DNA of 64,000 bases from an uncultured Oscillospiraceae bacterium (GCA_934569225.1 CAKTKC010000015.1:1-64000), one strand, 5' to 3'. Counted from the stretch's first letter, positions 24,623 to 33,549 are shown. Translations and numbers: made by a program. The notes: generated by a model not told the origin, from the sequence alone.

Positions 24623-25210
24623 ATGGATTACGGCTATTCCAGATGTTCCACCAACGAGGGCAAGCAGGATATAAACCGCCAAGTGCGGGAACTGCGGGCG
24701 GTAGGAGCGCAGGAAATCTTCATGGAATACGAACACGGGGACGCAAAGGTAAAGAGCCAACAGGCCCAGATGTTTGCGGCAACCCAGGCGGGCGACACCA
24801 TCATTGTTTTGGAGGTTTCCCGGCTTGCCAGAAGCACACAGCAGCTTTGTGAAATCATCGACCTTGTGCGGGAGAAGCGTCTGCGGCTTGTGATTGTGGG
24901 GTCTATGACCCTGGATTGCCGTGAGGGCCGTTCAGACCCGATGAGTGAGGCGTTTTTGCAGATGGCGGGCGTGTTCAGTCAATTGGAGTTGGCAATGATT
25001 AGAAGCCGTGTGCGCTCTGGAATGGCGAACGCCAAAGCAAAGGGAAAGCAGATCGGCAGACCCCAACGCACCGCCGAAAGCATTCCCGCAATCTTTCTTC
25101 GGCATTATCCCGCCTATAAAAACGGGCAGTTAAATGTTTCAGAATTGGCAAGGGTTTGTGATTTGAGCAGGACAACGGTTTATAAATACCTTTCGCTTTT
25201 GGAGGGGTAA
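24623..25210 (+). CDS. Serine recombinase (resolvase/invertase class)
   Basis: A 195-residue serine recombinase. The catalytic Ser9 lies in YSRCST, the conserved GDTIIVLEVSRLARS (around residue 55-69) and the RSRVRSGMANAKAKGKQIGRP hinge follow, and the end has a helix-turn-helix (LNVSELARVCDLSRTTVYKYLSLL). Size matches resolvases and invertases. In this element it could resolve multimers or invert a segment; the main integrase is the tyrosine recombinase. AAGGAGAG precedes the ATG. Confidence 0.92.
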   Translation: MDYGYSRCSTNEGKQDINRQVRELRAVGAQEIFMEYEHGDAKVKSQQAQMFAATQAGDTIIVLEVSRLARSTQQLCEIIDLVREKRLRLVIVGSMTLDCREGRSDPMSEAFLQMAGVFSQLELAMIRSRVRSGMANAKAKGKQIGRPQRTAESIPAIFLRHYPAYKNGQLNVSELARVCDLSRTTVYKYLSLLEG

Positions 25211-25243
25211 CGGAAAAGGGTGCCGATTGGGGCACCCTTTTCC
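25211..25243 (+). terminator. Two-way terminator
   Basis: CGGAAAAGGGTGCC pairs with its complement around GATTG. It lies between convergent genes and has T-rich arms on both strands. Confidence 0.8.
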
Positions 25244-25244
25244 G

Positions 25245-25445
25245 CTATCTTCGGCCAATCACTTTTTCACCTTCTGGCAAAATACGATAGAACCGTTTTC
25301 CATTGTTCCAAGAAACTTCAATCATCCTGTTTTCTAGGCAAAAATCAACAACGCCAGCAGCCACTTTCCTATCAATTGCATCTGCGGAATATATTTGATT
25401 GCCAAAGAAAAATGAATGCAGAAATTCCGTGCTGTCCTGAATCAT
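25245..25445 (-). CDS. Small protein, possibly winged helix
   Basis: A 66-residue soluble protein with the sequence pattern AIDRKVAAGVVDFCLENRMIEVSWNNGKRFYRIL, which resembles a compact winged helix. It starts three bases after the stop of the PH-SHOCT gene, in the same direction, so the two form an operon. No family is recognised and its function is unknown. Confidence 0.55.
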   Translation of the reverse strand: MIQDSTEFLHSFFFGNQIYSADAIDRKVAAGVVDFCLENRMIEVSWNNGKRFYRILPEGEKVIGRR

Positions 25446-25448
25446 ACT

Positions 25449-26015
25449 TTACAATCCCAGCAATTGCTTTTTCTTTGCGTCAAATTCTTCCTGGGAGATA
25501 ACGCCACTGTCAAGCAAATCTTTATACTTTTTCAGTTCATCGGCATTGCTCTGGGGAATTTCCTGCTGAATGACATGAGCGGGAGCCGACTTCGATTGGC
25601 GTTCGATCAGCAAACCGCTGATTGCTCTATGAATTTCGTCGGCATTTTTCAATCCGAGAAAGCTGATTTTTCCGGACGAAGTGGATACGGCGATGCCACT
25701 AAAGAGTGCCATCGAGCTGACGGCAGAAATACTGTCGATAGGGAGATCGACTCTCTTCCCAAATGCTGCCTTGCCATACACACGAACATTGGTAACAACG
25801 ATTTGACATTTCCCAATGTACAAGAGCAGGACCACTGCTGACGCAACCAAAATCAGGCCGCCAAAGAACATACAAAAATACTCAAGGCCGCCATTTCCGA
25901 AGTCTCCGCCGTCATAGCCAAGCGGGATAAGGAAAATGCCAACGACGGCAAGCAGCACCGATAGCCACTGTGATGAATGAGAATACGTTCCGCTGATGAT
26001 GTTTTTTTCTTCCAT
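25449..26015 (-). CDS. Membrane protein with PH-like and SHOCT domains
   Basis: A 188-residue protein with two hydrophobic segments near residues 18-35 and 50-70, then a bacterial PH-like region (QIVVTNVRVYGKAAFGKRVDLPIDSISAV), and at the end a SHOCT motif (LKKYKDLLDSGVISQEEFDAKKKQLL). The architecture is known from Firmicutes elements and phages; SHOCT is a short oligomerisation module. The ATG at 26015 follows GGAGGG. A terminator-like hairpin stands just upstream. Role unknown; a membrane-associated sensor or defence role is possible but unproven. Confidence 0.75.
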   Translation of the reverse strand: MEEKNIISGTYSHSSQWLSVLLAVVGIFLIPLGYDGGDFGNGGLEYFCMFFGGLILVASAVVLLLYIGKCQIVVTNVRVYGKAAFGKRVDLPIDSISAVSSMALFSGIAVSTSSGKISFLGLKNADEIHRAISGLLIERQSKSAPAHVIQQEIPQSNADELKKYKDLLDSGVISQEEFDAKKKQLLGL

Positions 26016-26029
26016 GATGTGTTTCCCTC

Positions 26030-26066
26030 CAAAAATAAAAAAGTGCGGCAACCGAAGTTACCGCAC
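26030..26066 (-). terminator. Minus-strand terminator in front of the PH-SHOCT gene
   Basis: AGTGCGGTAAC and GTTGCCGCACT (minus strand) form a stem around TTCG, followed by a T-rich tract. It would stop transcripts coming from the right, or attenuate the operon. Confidence 0.65.
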
Positions 26067-26320
26067 TGAAAAACGCAACTCCGATTGTCGCCAAACAAAG
26101 CCCATAGACAAAGGAACTACACGTCACCATCGCCGTCCGAGTGGAGTGCGTTTTTACCGAACGCAAATCGGACGGAAAAGGTAAAAGGGTAGACCTCCCC
26201 CTTGGTGATTGTGTGAGTTCTTTGTATTCAGCTTTGTTTGGCACGGTTATCATACCACATCCGTCCGTAAATATCAACGGCTAAGATTTGAAACGCACTC
26301 TTTTTTCTTTGCTTTTGGTG
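26067..26320. other. Gene-free stretch with a long stem
   Basis: A stem between CCGTCCGA (near 26139) and TCGGACGG encloses a smaller stem GTGCGTT/AACGCA. No supported gene; a minus-strand frame with one hydrophobic stretch was not accepted. Confidence 0.4.
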
Positions 26321-26329
26321 TGATACAAT
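26321..26329 (+). promoter_or_regulatory. Extended -10 promoter of the WYL gene
   Basis: TGATACAAT matches an extended -10 (TG, one base, TACAAT), about 30 bases before the start codon. No good -35 box is seen. Confidence 0.5.
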
Positions 26330-26356
26330 AGAGAAAAACTTCTGCGGGGTGCGGGT

Positions 26357-27367
26357 ATGGCAAATTACGGGAAATACTACATTGCCGAGCGGCTTCTGAT
26401 TCTGAAGCAGTATCTGGAAGCCAATGCGGGCAAGAACAGAATTGTCACCCGTGGAGAGCTGGAAGGGCTTTTGAAGGAACACGGTATTACCGTCGAGAAG
26501 AAAACCCTCTATGCGGATTTCGCCGCTCTGGGGGACATCTGCGGCTTACAGCTGGAATACGACGTTCACAAGAAGGGATATCGGCTTCTAAATCCGCCCT
26601 TTGAGCCTTACGAGCTGCGGCTTCTGGTGGACAGCGTGCAGTCCTCCAAGTTCATCACCCAAGAGAAAGCAAAGGAAATCACCGCCAAGGTCAAGCGATT
26701 TGCGGGCAAGGACACCGTGGATAGCCTGAGCCGTGAAAACCACGTTGCCAACCGTATTCGGAGCATGAACGAAAGCGTGGTGAAGGATGCCGACCGCATC
26801 CACGAGGCTATCCGCAAGGACCTAAAAATCGGCTTCCGTTACTTCCACTACACTCCCGCCACAGGAAAGGAAAAGACCTATTCCAAGGACGGACAGCAGC
26901 TGATTGTCAGCCCCTACGACCTCCTTTGGAACAACGGCAACTATTACCTCTACGCCTACGACGGGAAGAAGTTCCGCTATTACCGTGTGGACCGCATGGA
27001 GCGCATCAGCCAGCCTCTTGCGATTCCAAGAGACGGAAAAGCCCTTTATCGGGAAAAAGACGTTACCGTCCAGAAGGCAAAGGTTTTCGATATGTACGGC
27101 GGGCAGGCATACAAGGTGCGAATGCGCTTCCGCAATGAACTGGCAGATGCCGTGGTGGACCAGTTTGGCAAGGACGTGATGATGATTCCCAGTGATGCCG
27201 ACCATTTCACCATCACTGTCCCCGTGGAGATCAGCCCCACCTTCTTTGCATGGGTTGCGACGTTTGGAAGGAGGGTGAAGATACTGTCCCCTGAGCCTGT
27301 CGTTGCAAAAATGCGGGAATTTCTGCAAAAATCCTTGGATATGTATCAAAATGATGGAGAGGCGTGA
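26357..27367 (+). CDS. WYL-domain transcription regulator
   Basis: A 336-residue regulator. Residues 1-80 form a helix-turn-helix (YIAERLLILKQYLEANAG, KKTLYADFAAL), residues 140-230 form a WYL domain (KIGFRYFHY, VSPYDLLWNNGNYYLYAYD, FRYYRVDRMERI), and a C-terminal WCX-like region follows. WYL regulators bind ligands, in some cases nucleic acids, and often control defence or mobile-element genes. Here it is a single-gene unit inside the element, upstream of the integrase in the opposite direction. Confidence 0.9.
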   Translation: MANYGKYYIAERLLILKQYLEANAGKNRIVTRGELEGLLKEHGITVEKKTLYADFAALGDICGLQLEYDVHKKGYRLLNPPFEPYELRLLVDSVQSSKFITQEKAKEITAKVKRFAGKDTVDSLSRENHVANRIRSMNESVVKDADRIHEAIRKDLKIGFRYFHYTPATGKEKTYSKDGQQLIVSPYDLLWNNGNYYLYAYDGKKFRYYRVDRMERISQPLAIPRDGKALYREKDVTVQKAKVFDMYGGQAYKVRMRFRNELADAVVDQFGKDVMMIPSDADHFTITVPVEISPTFFAWVATFGRRVKILSPEPVVAKMREFLQKSLDMYQNDGEA

Positions 27368-27381
27368 AAACACCTCTCCAT
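27354..27381 (+). terminator. Terminator overlapping the end of the WYL gene
   Basis: ATGGAGAGGCG pairs with CACCTCTCCAT around TGAAAA, with a short T-rich tail. The stop codon lies in the loop. Confidence 0.65.
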
Positions 27382-27414
27382 TTGCTTATAGATGTTAAAA
27401 GATGATAGAAAACG

Positions 27415-28350
27415 CTAGGCTTTCATGCGAACCCGCTCCTGCTTCAGACTTCGGATAATGTTCACCTTGTCCACGTCCTCTTTCAAGTCGCTGGTCAGAA
27501 TATTCAGATAGTTTTCCGTGATTGCCAAGCTGCTATGACCTAGTATCTTTTGGAGTGTCACCACGGAGCCGCCCATGGTTGCCCATTTCTTTGCGAAGGT
27601 ATGCCGAAAACGGTGAACGCCAGTCTGTTCCAGCCCTCTTTCGTGGCAATAGTCCCAGATGGCATGGTAGCAGCTGCTTCTTGTGAGCTGTTTTCCGTAC
27701 ACCGAGCAGAAAAGCCAATCGTCAGCCACGCCGCCACGATACTGCAAATATTCCTGTAAAATCTTCACAATATCCTCATTCAGAGGGATAATCAGAGGCT
27801 TTCGGTTCTTTGTCGTATTGACATAGACCACACCGTTGTCAAAATCCACGTCTCTGATTTTGATGTTGACCAAGCTGTTCTGCCGAACGCCAGTAGAAAG
27901 CAGGAAATTTACAATCACCCAGCTTCGATAGGTGGAGAAGATGCACTTGCGGACGTCGGGCTTTTTCAGGAGCTTTCGCAGTTCTTCGTCTGTGTAGGTC
28001 TGAATGGGCACTTTGTCTGCTTTTGGAAGGGGAATCTCAAAGTGTGGGACATACCCGCATTTCATAAAAAAGCGCATCAGGGTTTTCAGGTCTCTGGCAT
28101 ACGTCCCCATGGAAACCTCATTCAAATTCGGGTCATCACGCAAAGCAATGTAGAACTTCTGCATGGTCTGCTGATTCAAAGAGGAAATCGGCGTATTGGG
28201 TGGGATTCTCTTGTAAATCTGTTTGACGGATTCCTGATAATGGTGGATGGTTCCGTCCCGTAAATTCCTTGCCTTGCAGTCCAGAATATATTCTTGGAAC
28301 CCGTCGCTGAACGTCTTTTCTTTTGGGAAGCACATCCTCATTTTCTTCAT
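27415..28350 (-). CDS. Tyrosine recombinase (integrase of the element)
   Basis: A 311-residue site-specific recombinase of the XerC/D and phage-integrase type. It has an N-terminal SAM-like core-binding domain (residues 12-100) and a catalytic domain with Arg156 (TGVRQNS), Lys181 or 184, His246 and Arg249 (HRFRHTFA), His272 (GHSSLAITENY) and Tyr281. The start at 28350 is used because the frame further upstream runs into the attachment region and this start has GGGGTG. The first codons lie within the 260 bp repeat, and the core site is about 100 bases beyond. Confidence 0.9.
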   Translation of the reverse strand: MKKMRMCFPKEKTFSDGFQEYILDCKARNLRDGTIHHYQESVKQIYKRIPPNTPISSLNQQTMQKFYIALRDDPNLNEVSMGTYARDLKTLMRFFMKCGYVPHFEIPLPKADKVPIQTYTDEELRKLLKKPDVRKCIFSTYRSWVIVNFLLSTGVRQNSLVNIKIRDVDFDNGVVYVNTTKNRKPLIIPLNEDIVKILQEYLQYRGGVADDWLFCSVYGKQLTRSSCYHAIWDYCHERGLEQTGVHRFRHTFAKKWATMGGSVVTLQKILGHSSLAITENYLNILTSDLKEDVDKVNIIRSLKQERVRMKA

Positions 28351-28575
28351 CAAAAACACCCCTAAAACAGCAAAAACAGGAAGCACATCTTGCCGGATTT
28401 CTCCGGTAGGACGTGCTTCCTTGCTTCATTTTTGCGAAAAGTGGGGTTTGAACTTTTGGGGTTCAAAAGCAGGGGTTTGCCCTTACTTCTTCAGCGCTTC
28501 CTCAACAGCAACAGCCACGGAAACGGTAGCGCCGACCATGGGGTTGTTGCCCATGCCCAGGAAGCCCATCATTTC
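28316..28575. repeat. Right 260 bp direct repeat of the integrated element
   Basis: Copy of 20605-20864. It includes the intact integrase start, the terminator, the inverted core (28447-28467) and the end of the GGGtGRT gene. Differences from the left copy are scattered single bases, most in the spacer between the core and the stop codon. Confidence 0.85.
28365..28420 (-). terminator. Terminator of the GGGtGRT operon
   Basis: On the minus strand, GGAAGCAC and GTGCTTCC frame an inner stem CCGG/CCGG region and are followed by T-rich bases. It separates the GGGtGRT operon from the integrase and is copied in the left repeat. Confidence 0.7.
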
Positions 28576-29484
28576 AACATGGGCAGGCACGGAGGAGGAA
28601 CCGGCAAACTGGGCGTCGGAGTGCATACGGCCCATGGTGTCGGTCATGCCGTAGGAAGCGGGGCCGGCTGCCATGTTGTCGGGATGCAGGGTACGGCCCG
28701 TGCCGCCGCCGGAGGCCACGGAGAAGTACTTCTTGCCCTGCTCGATGCACTCTTTCTTGTAGGTGCCGGCAACGGGATGCTGGAAACGGGTGGGGTTGGT
28801 GGAGTTGCCGGTGATGGAAACGTCCACGCCCTCGTGGTGCATGATGGCCACGCCCTCGCGGACGTCGTCAGCGCCGAAGCAGCGGACAGCCGCGCGCTCG
28901 CCGTCGGAGTACTTGTACTCCTTGACGATCTTCAGCTCGCCGGTGTAGTAGTCGAACTGGGTCTGCACATAGGTAAAGCCGTTGATCCGGGAGATGATCT
29001 GGGCGGCGTCCTTGCCCAGGCCGTTCAGGATGACCCGCAGGGGTTCCTTACGCGCCTTGTTGGCGGAGCGGGCAATGCCGATGGCGCCTTCGGCGGCGGC
29101 GAAGGACTCGTGACCGGCAAGGAAAGCGAAGCACTTGGTCTCGTCCCGCAGCAGCATGGCGCCCAGATTGCCGTGACCCAGACCGACCTTGCGGTCCTCG
29201 GCGACGGAGCCGTCGATGCAGAAGGCCTGCAGGCCGATGCCGATGGCCTCGGCGGCCTCAGCGGCGGTCTTGACACCCTTCTTCAGCGCGATGGCAGCGC
29301 CCACGGTGTAAGCCCAGCAGGCGTTCTCAAAGCAGATGGGCTGAATGCCCTTGACGATCTCGTAGGGGTCGAAGCCCTTTGCCTGGCAGATCTCGCGGCA
29401 CTCTTCCACGGAGGAGATGCCGTACTGAGCGAGGACGCCGTTGATCTTGTCAATTCTTCTTTCGTAACTTTCAAACAAAGCCAT
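28483..29484 (-). CDS. GGGtGRT protein
   Basis: A 333-residue protein of the GGGtGRT family, named for a loop present here as ASGGGTGRTLHPDN near residue 267. It is common in Clostridia and related anaerobes and is always encoded next to a NifU-like protein. Cys residues in PICFENACW and QAFCIDG may bind a metal or cluster. An iron-sulfur role is inferred from the neighbour. The start has GAGGAGG. The last 30 codons lie within the element boundary repeat, so the C-terminus was supplied or preserved by integration. Confidence 0.92.
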   Translation of the reverse strand: MALFESYERRIDKINGVLAQYGISSVEECREICQAKGFDPYEIVKGIQPICFENACWAYTVGAAIALKKGVKTAAEAAEAIGIGLQAFCIDGSVAEDRKVGLGHGNLGAMLLRDETKCFAFLAGHESFAAAEGAIGIARSANKARKEPLRVILNGLGKDAAQIISRINGFTYVQTQFDYYTGELKIVKEYKYSDGERAAVRCFGADDVREGVAIMHHEGVDVSITGNSTNPTRFQHPVAGTYKKECIEQGKKYFSVASGGGTGRTLHPDNMAAGPASYGMTDTMGRMHSDAQFAGSSSVPAHVEMMGFLGMGNNPMVGATVSVAVAVEEALKK

Positions 29485-29499
29485 TGTTTCGTCCTCCTC

Positions 29500-30195
29500 T
29501 TATTCCTGACGGGGGTCGATGTACTTGGGCGCGTTGTCAAAACGGCCGTAGTGACCCTTCGCCTTGGCGTAGGCGGTGTTGGCGTCGTCGCCCTTCTTCA
29601 TGAAGTCCATCATCTTGCCCAGGTTTACAAACTCATAGCCGATGATCAGGTTATCGTCGTCCAGAGCAACGCGGGTGACATAGCCTTCGGCCATCTCCAG
29701 ATAACGGGGGCCCTTGGACTTGGTGGCGAACATGGTGCCCACCTGGCTGCGCAGACCCTTGCCCAGGTCTTCCAGAGAAGCGCCCACGACCAGGCCGCCC
29801 TCGGAGAACGCAGACTGGCTGCGGCCGTAGACGATCTGCAGGAACAGCTCCCGCATGGCGGTGTTGATGGCGTCGCACACCAGGTCGGTGTTCAGCGCCT
29901 CGAGGATGGTCTTGCCGATGAGAATTTCGGCGGCCATGGCGGCGGAATGGGTCATGCCGGAGCAGCCGATGGTCTCCACCAGAGCTTCCTCAATGACGCC
30001 CTCCTTGATGTTCAGGGTCAGCTTGCAGGCACCCTGCTGGGGAGCGCACCAGCCGATACCATGGGTAAAGCCGCTGATGTCCTTGATCTCCTTGGCCTGA
30101 ACCCACTTGCCCTCTTCGGGGATGGGAGCGGGGCCGTGGTAGGCACCCTTAGCCACGGAGCACATATTCTGTACTTCTGCACTGTAAATCATGGC
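29500..30195 (-). CDS. NifU-like iron-sulfur scaffold protein
   Basis: A 231-residue protein of the NifU N-terminal/IscU-like group that accompanies GGGtGRT. Cys residues in IGWCAPQQGACKL, ETIGCSGMTHSAA and TDLVCD fit cluster ligands. The ATG at 30195 is chosen because AAAGGA precedes it. The two genes are 15 bases apart and form an operon with a strong minus-strand promoter. A role in iron-sulfur assembly is expected from the family. Confidence 0.88.
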   Translation of the reverse strand, partial: AMIYSAEVQNMCSVAKGAYHGPAPIPEEGKWVQAKEIKDISGFTHGIGWCAPQQGACKLTLNIKEGVIEEALVETIGCSGMTHSAAMAAEILIGKTILEALNTDLVCDAINTAMRELFLQIVYGRSQSAFSEGGLVVGASLEDLGKGLRSQVGTMFATKSKGPRYLEMAEGYVTRVALDDDNLIIGYEFVNLGKMMDFMKKGDDANTAYAKAKGHYGRFDNAPKYIDPRQE

Positions 30196-30268
30196 AATTT
30201 TCCTTTCTTTCAAAAGACGTTTCCGTCTTTGGGTTTACTTTTCCGGACAACCGGAGTTTTGCCTGTAT

Positions 30269-30309
30269 ATTATACATGCCGCCGGGAAAAATGTCAATTC
30301 CCCGGCGGC
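30269..30309 (-). promoter_or_regulatory. Promoter of the NifU-GGGtGRT operon, inside a stem-loop
   Basis: TTGACA (minus strand, 30292-30297), 17 base spacer and TATAAT (30269-30274). The -35 box lies in the loop of a stem formed by GCCGCCGGGG and its complement (30278-30309), which may serve as terminator of hemW. Confidence 0.8.
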
Positions 30310-30341
30310 AAAATCGTTGTAAATTTCGGACGGATACGACG

Positions 30342-31535
30342 TTATATCCGCTTGAGCGGGTGGGAGCTGTCCTGGGCGATCAAGAGGTCCGTGATGATGT
30401 CGTTGCTGACCAGATACCCCTGGGGGGTCAGCACCCAGCGGCCGGAGTCGTTCTGGGTCGCCTGATAGTAGCGGCGGCGCTTTTCCAGCACCTCCTCCAG
30501 CGGGGCGAAGGGCAGCAGGAACAGCTTTTCGTATTCCGCGGCGCTGATGCCCTGACTGGTGCGCAGACGAAGCATCAGATACTCGCCCGCCCGCTCCCGC
30601 ATGGGAATCTCCTGCAGATCCTCCATAATGTCGCCGCCGTCCCGGATACCGGCGATGTATTCCTGCAAATCCCGTTTCAGGGTGAAGCGCTTTCCGGCAA
30701 AGTCCGAGCTGGCGCTGGGGCCGAAGCCCAGATATTCGCCGCCCGTCCAGTATTTCATATTGTGCCGGGAGTACAGACCCTTCCGGGCAAAGTTGGAAAT
30801 TTCGTACTGCCGGAAGCCGCGGCTGCGGAGAGCTTCCACGGCGGCGAGGTACATATCTGCCTGGGTCTCGTCGTCGGGCAGGTTCAGCATTTCCTTATAG
30901 TCATAGAAGGGGGTGCCTTCCTCGATTTTCAGGGCGTAGCAGCTGACATGCTCCGGGTTCAGGCGCAGAACGTTGTCCAGCGTCTCCTGCCAGTCCTGCA
31001 AGTCCTGCCCGGGCAGGCCGTACATCAGATCGACGGACACGTTGCGAAAACCCGCCTTGCGGATGCGCTGGTAGGCGGTGGCGGCCTGGGCGTAGGTGTG
31101 GGGGCGGCCGAGCTTTTTCAGAATGTCGTCGTCGTCGGACTGAACGCCCAGACTGACCCGGTTGAAGCCCTCGGCGTAAAGCCGGTGGAGCAGCCGGTCG
31201 GAAACGGAATCCGGGTTGCACTCCACGGAGATCTCGGCGTCCGGCACCACGTCGAAGTTCCGGCGGATGGTGGTGAGGATCACGGCCAGACCGTCGGCGC
31301 CGAAGAAGGAGGGGGTGCCGCCGCCGAAGTAGACGGAGTCCACCTTGTAGCCGGGAGCCAGCTCGCCGGCTTCCTTGATATGGTCGCACACCGCGTCCAG
31401 ATAGCCGTCCATCAGCTTGTCATCCTTGGTGGCCATGGAGTAGAAGTCGCAGTACTGGCATTTGCTGCGGCAGAAGGGGACATGGACGTAAAGTCCGAGG
31501 GGCGTTTTATTCGCACGTTTATTGAGAATAGGCAT
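30342..31535 (-). CDS. hemW: Radical SAM protein HemW
   Basis: A 397-residue radical SAM protein, usually annotated as coproporphyrinogen III oxidase-like but known as the heme chaperone HemW in well-studied bacteria. The cluster motif FCRSKCQYCDFYS (CxxxCxxC plus a further Cys) is near residue 21, with VYFGGGTPSFF after it and the C-terminal HemN domain. It lies 28 bases behind lepA in the same direction, the standard lepA-hemW arrangement in Firmicutes. Confidence 0.93.
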   Translation of the reverse strand: MPILNKRANKTPLGLYVHVPFCRSKCQYCDFYSMATKDDKLMDGYLDAVCDHIKEAGELAPGYKVDSVYFGGGTPSFFGADGLAVILTTIRRNFDVVPDAEISVECNPDSVSDRLLHRLYAEGFNRVSLGVQSDDDDILKKLGRPHTYAQAATAYQRIRKAGFRNVSVDLMYGLPGQDLQDWQETLDNVLRLNPEHVSCYALKIEEGTPFYDYKEMLNLPDDETQADMYLAAVEALRSRGFRQYEISNFARKGLYSRHNMKYWTGGEYLGFGPSASSDFAGKRFTLKRDLQEYIAGIRDGGDIMEDLQEIPMRERAGEYLMLRLRTSQGISAAEYEKLFLLPFAPLEEVLEKRRRYYQATQNDSGRWVLTPQGYLVSNDIITDLLIAQDSSHPLKRI

Positions 31536-31563
31536 GGGATACCTCCGGGTGTTAAGAGTTTTG

Positions 31564-33372
31564 TCAGTCTTCGTCCAGTTTCAGGACGGCCATGAAGGCT
31601 TCGGAAGGAACCGCGACGGTACCAAAGGTGCGCATCCGCTTTTTGCCTTCCTTCTGCTTTTCCAGCAGCTTCTTCTTTCGGGTAATGTCGCCGCCGTAGC
31701 ATTTGGCGAGAACGTCCTTGCGCAGCGCCTTAATGGTTTCCCGGGCGATGACCTTGCCGCCGATGGCGGCCTGAACGGGGATCTCAAACTGGGCGCGGGG
31801 GATGTTCTCTTTCAGCTTTTCGCAGATCTTCCGGGCGCGGGGATAGGCGTTGTCCGCGAAGAGAATGAAGCTCAGGGCGTCCACAACGTCGCCGTTGAGC
31901 AGGATGTCCAGCTTCACCAGACGGCTGGGACGGTAGCCGATGAGCTCGTAGTCCAGACTGCCGTAGCCCCGGGTGCGGGATTTCAGCGCATCAAAAAAGT
32001 CGTAGATGATCTCATTCAGGGGCATTTCGTAGTGCAGCTCCACCCGGCTGGCGTCCAGATACACCATGTCCTTGAACTCGCCCCGGCGGTTCTGGCACAG
32101 CTCCATGATGTTGCCCACGTATTCCTGGGGGGAGATCAGGCTGACCTTGGCGTAAGGCTCCTCGGCCAGCTGGATGTCCGCCGGGTCGGGGTAGTCCAGA
32201 GGCGTGTAGACATACATGGATTCGCCGTTGGTTTTCGTCACCCGGTAGACGACGTTGGGGGCGGTGGTGATGAGGTCGAGATTGTATTCCCGTTCCAGAC
32301 GCTCCTGGATGATCTCCATGTGCAGCAGCCCTAAAAAGCCGCAGCGGAAGCCGAAGCCCAGGGCAATGGAGCTTTCCGGCTCGTAGCTCATGGAGGCATC
32401 GTTGAGCTTCAGCTTTTCCAGGGCGTCCCGCAGGTCCTGATATTTTGCGCCGTCGGCGGGGTAGATGCCGGAGAACACCATGGGCTGGGCGGGACGGTAG
32501 CCGGGCAGGGGCTGGGCGGCGGGATTCTCCACACCGGTGATGGTGTCGCCGACCCGGGTATCTGCCACGGTTTTGATGGAAGCGGTGATGTAGCCCACTT
32601 CCCCGGCGCCCAGGGCATCCGAGGGGTTCAGTCCGCCGGGGATCATGGTGCCCACCTCTACCACCTTGTAGACTGCGCCGGTGGCCATCATTTTGATGTC
32701 CATGCCGGGCTTCACCGTTCCCTGCTTGATGCGGGTGTAGACGATGACGCCCCGGTAGGAATCGTACTGACTGTCGAAGATCAGCGCCTGCAATGGCGCG
32801 TCCCGTTCCCCGGTGGGAGCGGGAACATCCCGGACGATCATTTCCAAGACGGCTGGAATGTTGATGCCATTTTTGGCGGAAATTTCGGGGGCGTCCTCGG
32901 CGGGAATGCCGATGATGTCCTCAATCTCCGACTTCACCTCAGCCGGACGGGCGGAGGGCAGGTCGATTTTATTGATGACGGGCAGGACTTCCAGCCCGGC
33001 GTCGATGGCGAGATAGGTGTTGGCCAGGGTCTGGGCTTCCACGCCCTGAGAGGCGTCCACCACCAGAATCGCGCCCTCGCAGGCGGCAAGGCTCCGGGAG
33101 ACCTCGTAGTTGAAGTCCACGTGACCCGGGGTGTCGATCAGATTCAGGACATACTGTTCGCCGTCGGCGGCGGTGTAATGCAGGGTGACGGCGCTGGATT
33201 TGATGGTGATGCCCCGCTCCCGCTCCAGGTCCATGGAGTCCAGCATCTGCTCGGCGCGGATGCGCTGGTCGATGGCGTGGCACTGCTCCAGCAGCCGATC
33301 GGCGAGGGTGGACTTGCCATGGTCGATATGGGCGATGATGGAAAAGTTGCGGATGTTGGATAGTTCGGTCAT
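31564..33372 (-). CDS. lepA: Elongation factor 4 (LepA)
   Basis: A 602-residue GTPase that acts on the ribosome in translation elongation or initiation. The G1 motif is [14 protein letters not shown]3 is DTPGH, and G4 is NKID. The LepA-specific C-terminal domain ends in [24 protein letters not shown]. The ATG at 33372 follows GAGGTAAT, and the resulting length is the usual 600. hemW follows in the operon. Confidence 0.96.
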   Translation of the reverse strand: MTELSNIRNFSIIAHIDHGKSTLADRLLEQCHAIDQRIRAEQMLDSMDLERERGITIKSSAVTLHYTAADGEQYVLNLIDTPGHVDFNYEVSRSLAACEGAILVVDASQGVEAQTLANTYLAIDAGLEVLPVINKIDLPSARPAEVKSEIEDIIGIPAEDAPEISAKNGINIPAVLEMIVRDVPAPTGERDAPLQALIFDSQYDSYRGVIVYTRIKQGTVKPGMDIKMMATGAVYKVVEVGTMIPGGLNPSDALGAGEVGYITASIKTVADTRVGDTITGVENPAAQPLPGYRPAQPMVFSGIYPADGAKYQDLRDALEKLKLNDASMSYEPESSIALGFGFRCGFLGLLHMEIIQERLEREYNLDLITTAPNVVYRVTKTNGESMYVYTPLDYPDPADIQLAEEPYAKVSLISPQEYVGNIMELCQNRRGEFKDMVYLDASRVELHYEMPLNEIIYDFFDALKSRTRGYGSLDYELIGYRPSRLVKLDILLNGDVVDALSFILFADNAYPRARKICEKLKENIPRAQFEIPVQAAIGGKVIARETIKALRKDVLAKCYGGDITRKKKLLEKQKEGKKRMRTFGTVAVPSEAFMAVLKLDED

Positions 33373-33425
33373 ATGGATTACCTCATGAATATGGGATCGA
33401 AAGGGCATACTGCCTTATTCTCACA

Positions 33426-33454
33426 ATTATAACGAATTTTTCCCAAAAAGTAAA
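33426..33454 (-). promoter_or_regulatory. lepA promoter
   Basis: TTTACT, 17 base spacer and TATAAT on the minus strand. Confidence 0.7.
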
Positions 33455-33520
33455 CCGTATGTTTTCCCGAAATCAGGGGAAAACTGTCCTCGATGAAAGA
33501 AAAATTTTTGAGAAATGCCC

Positions 33521-33549
33521 TTGTCATACCGAAAAAAACGGGGTATAGT
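33521..33549 (+). promoter_or_regulatory. Promoter of the primary sigma factor gene
   Basis: TTGTCA, 17 base spacer and TATAGT (33544-33549). Confidence 0.75.

Larger units (their letters stand above)
20736..28467. mobile_element. Integrated 7.7 kb element next to the GGGtGRT gene
   Basis: The limits are set by the two inverted cores TTTGAAC/GTTCAAA inside the 260 bp direct repeats. The integrase is at the right end, pointing inward, in the usual position beside the attachment site. Cargo and control genes: two paralogous unknown proteins, a putative DNA-binding protein, two tiny proteins, a C1-type repressor with three operators, a small coiled-coil protein, a serine resolvase, a PH-SHOCT protein pair and a WYL regulator. 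No replication initiator, relaxase, conjugation, capsid or terminase gene is recognised, so it may depend on a helper. The exact crossover point is inferred. Confidence 0.8.

Noticed and set aside
25912..26277. A 121-codon minus-strand frame with one hydrophobic stretch, like a small toxin
   Set aside because: Its second half overlaps the PH-SHOCT gene in another frame and it contains the terminator hairpin at 26030-26066. No ribosome binding site was found.
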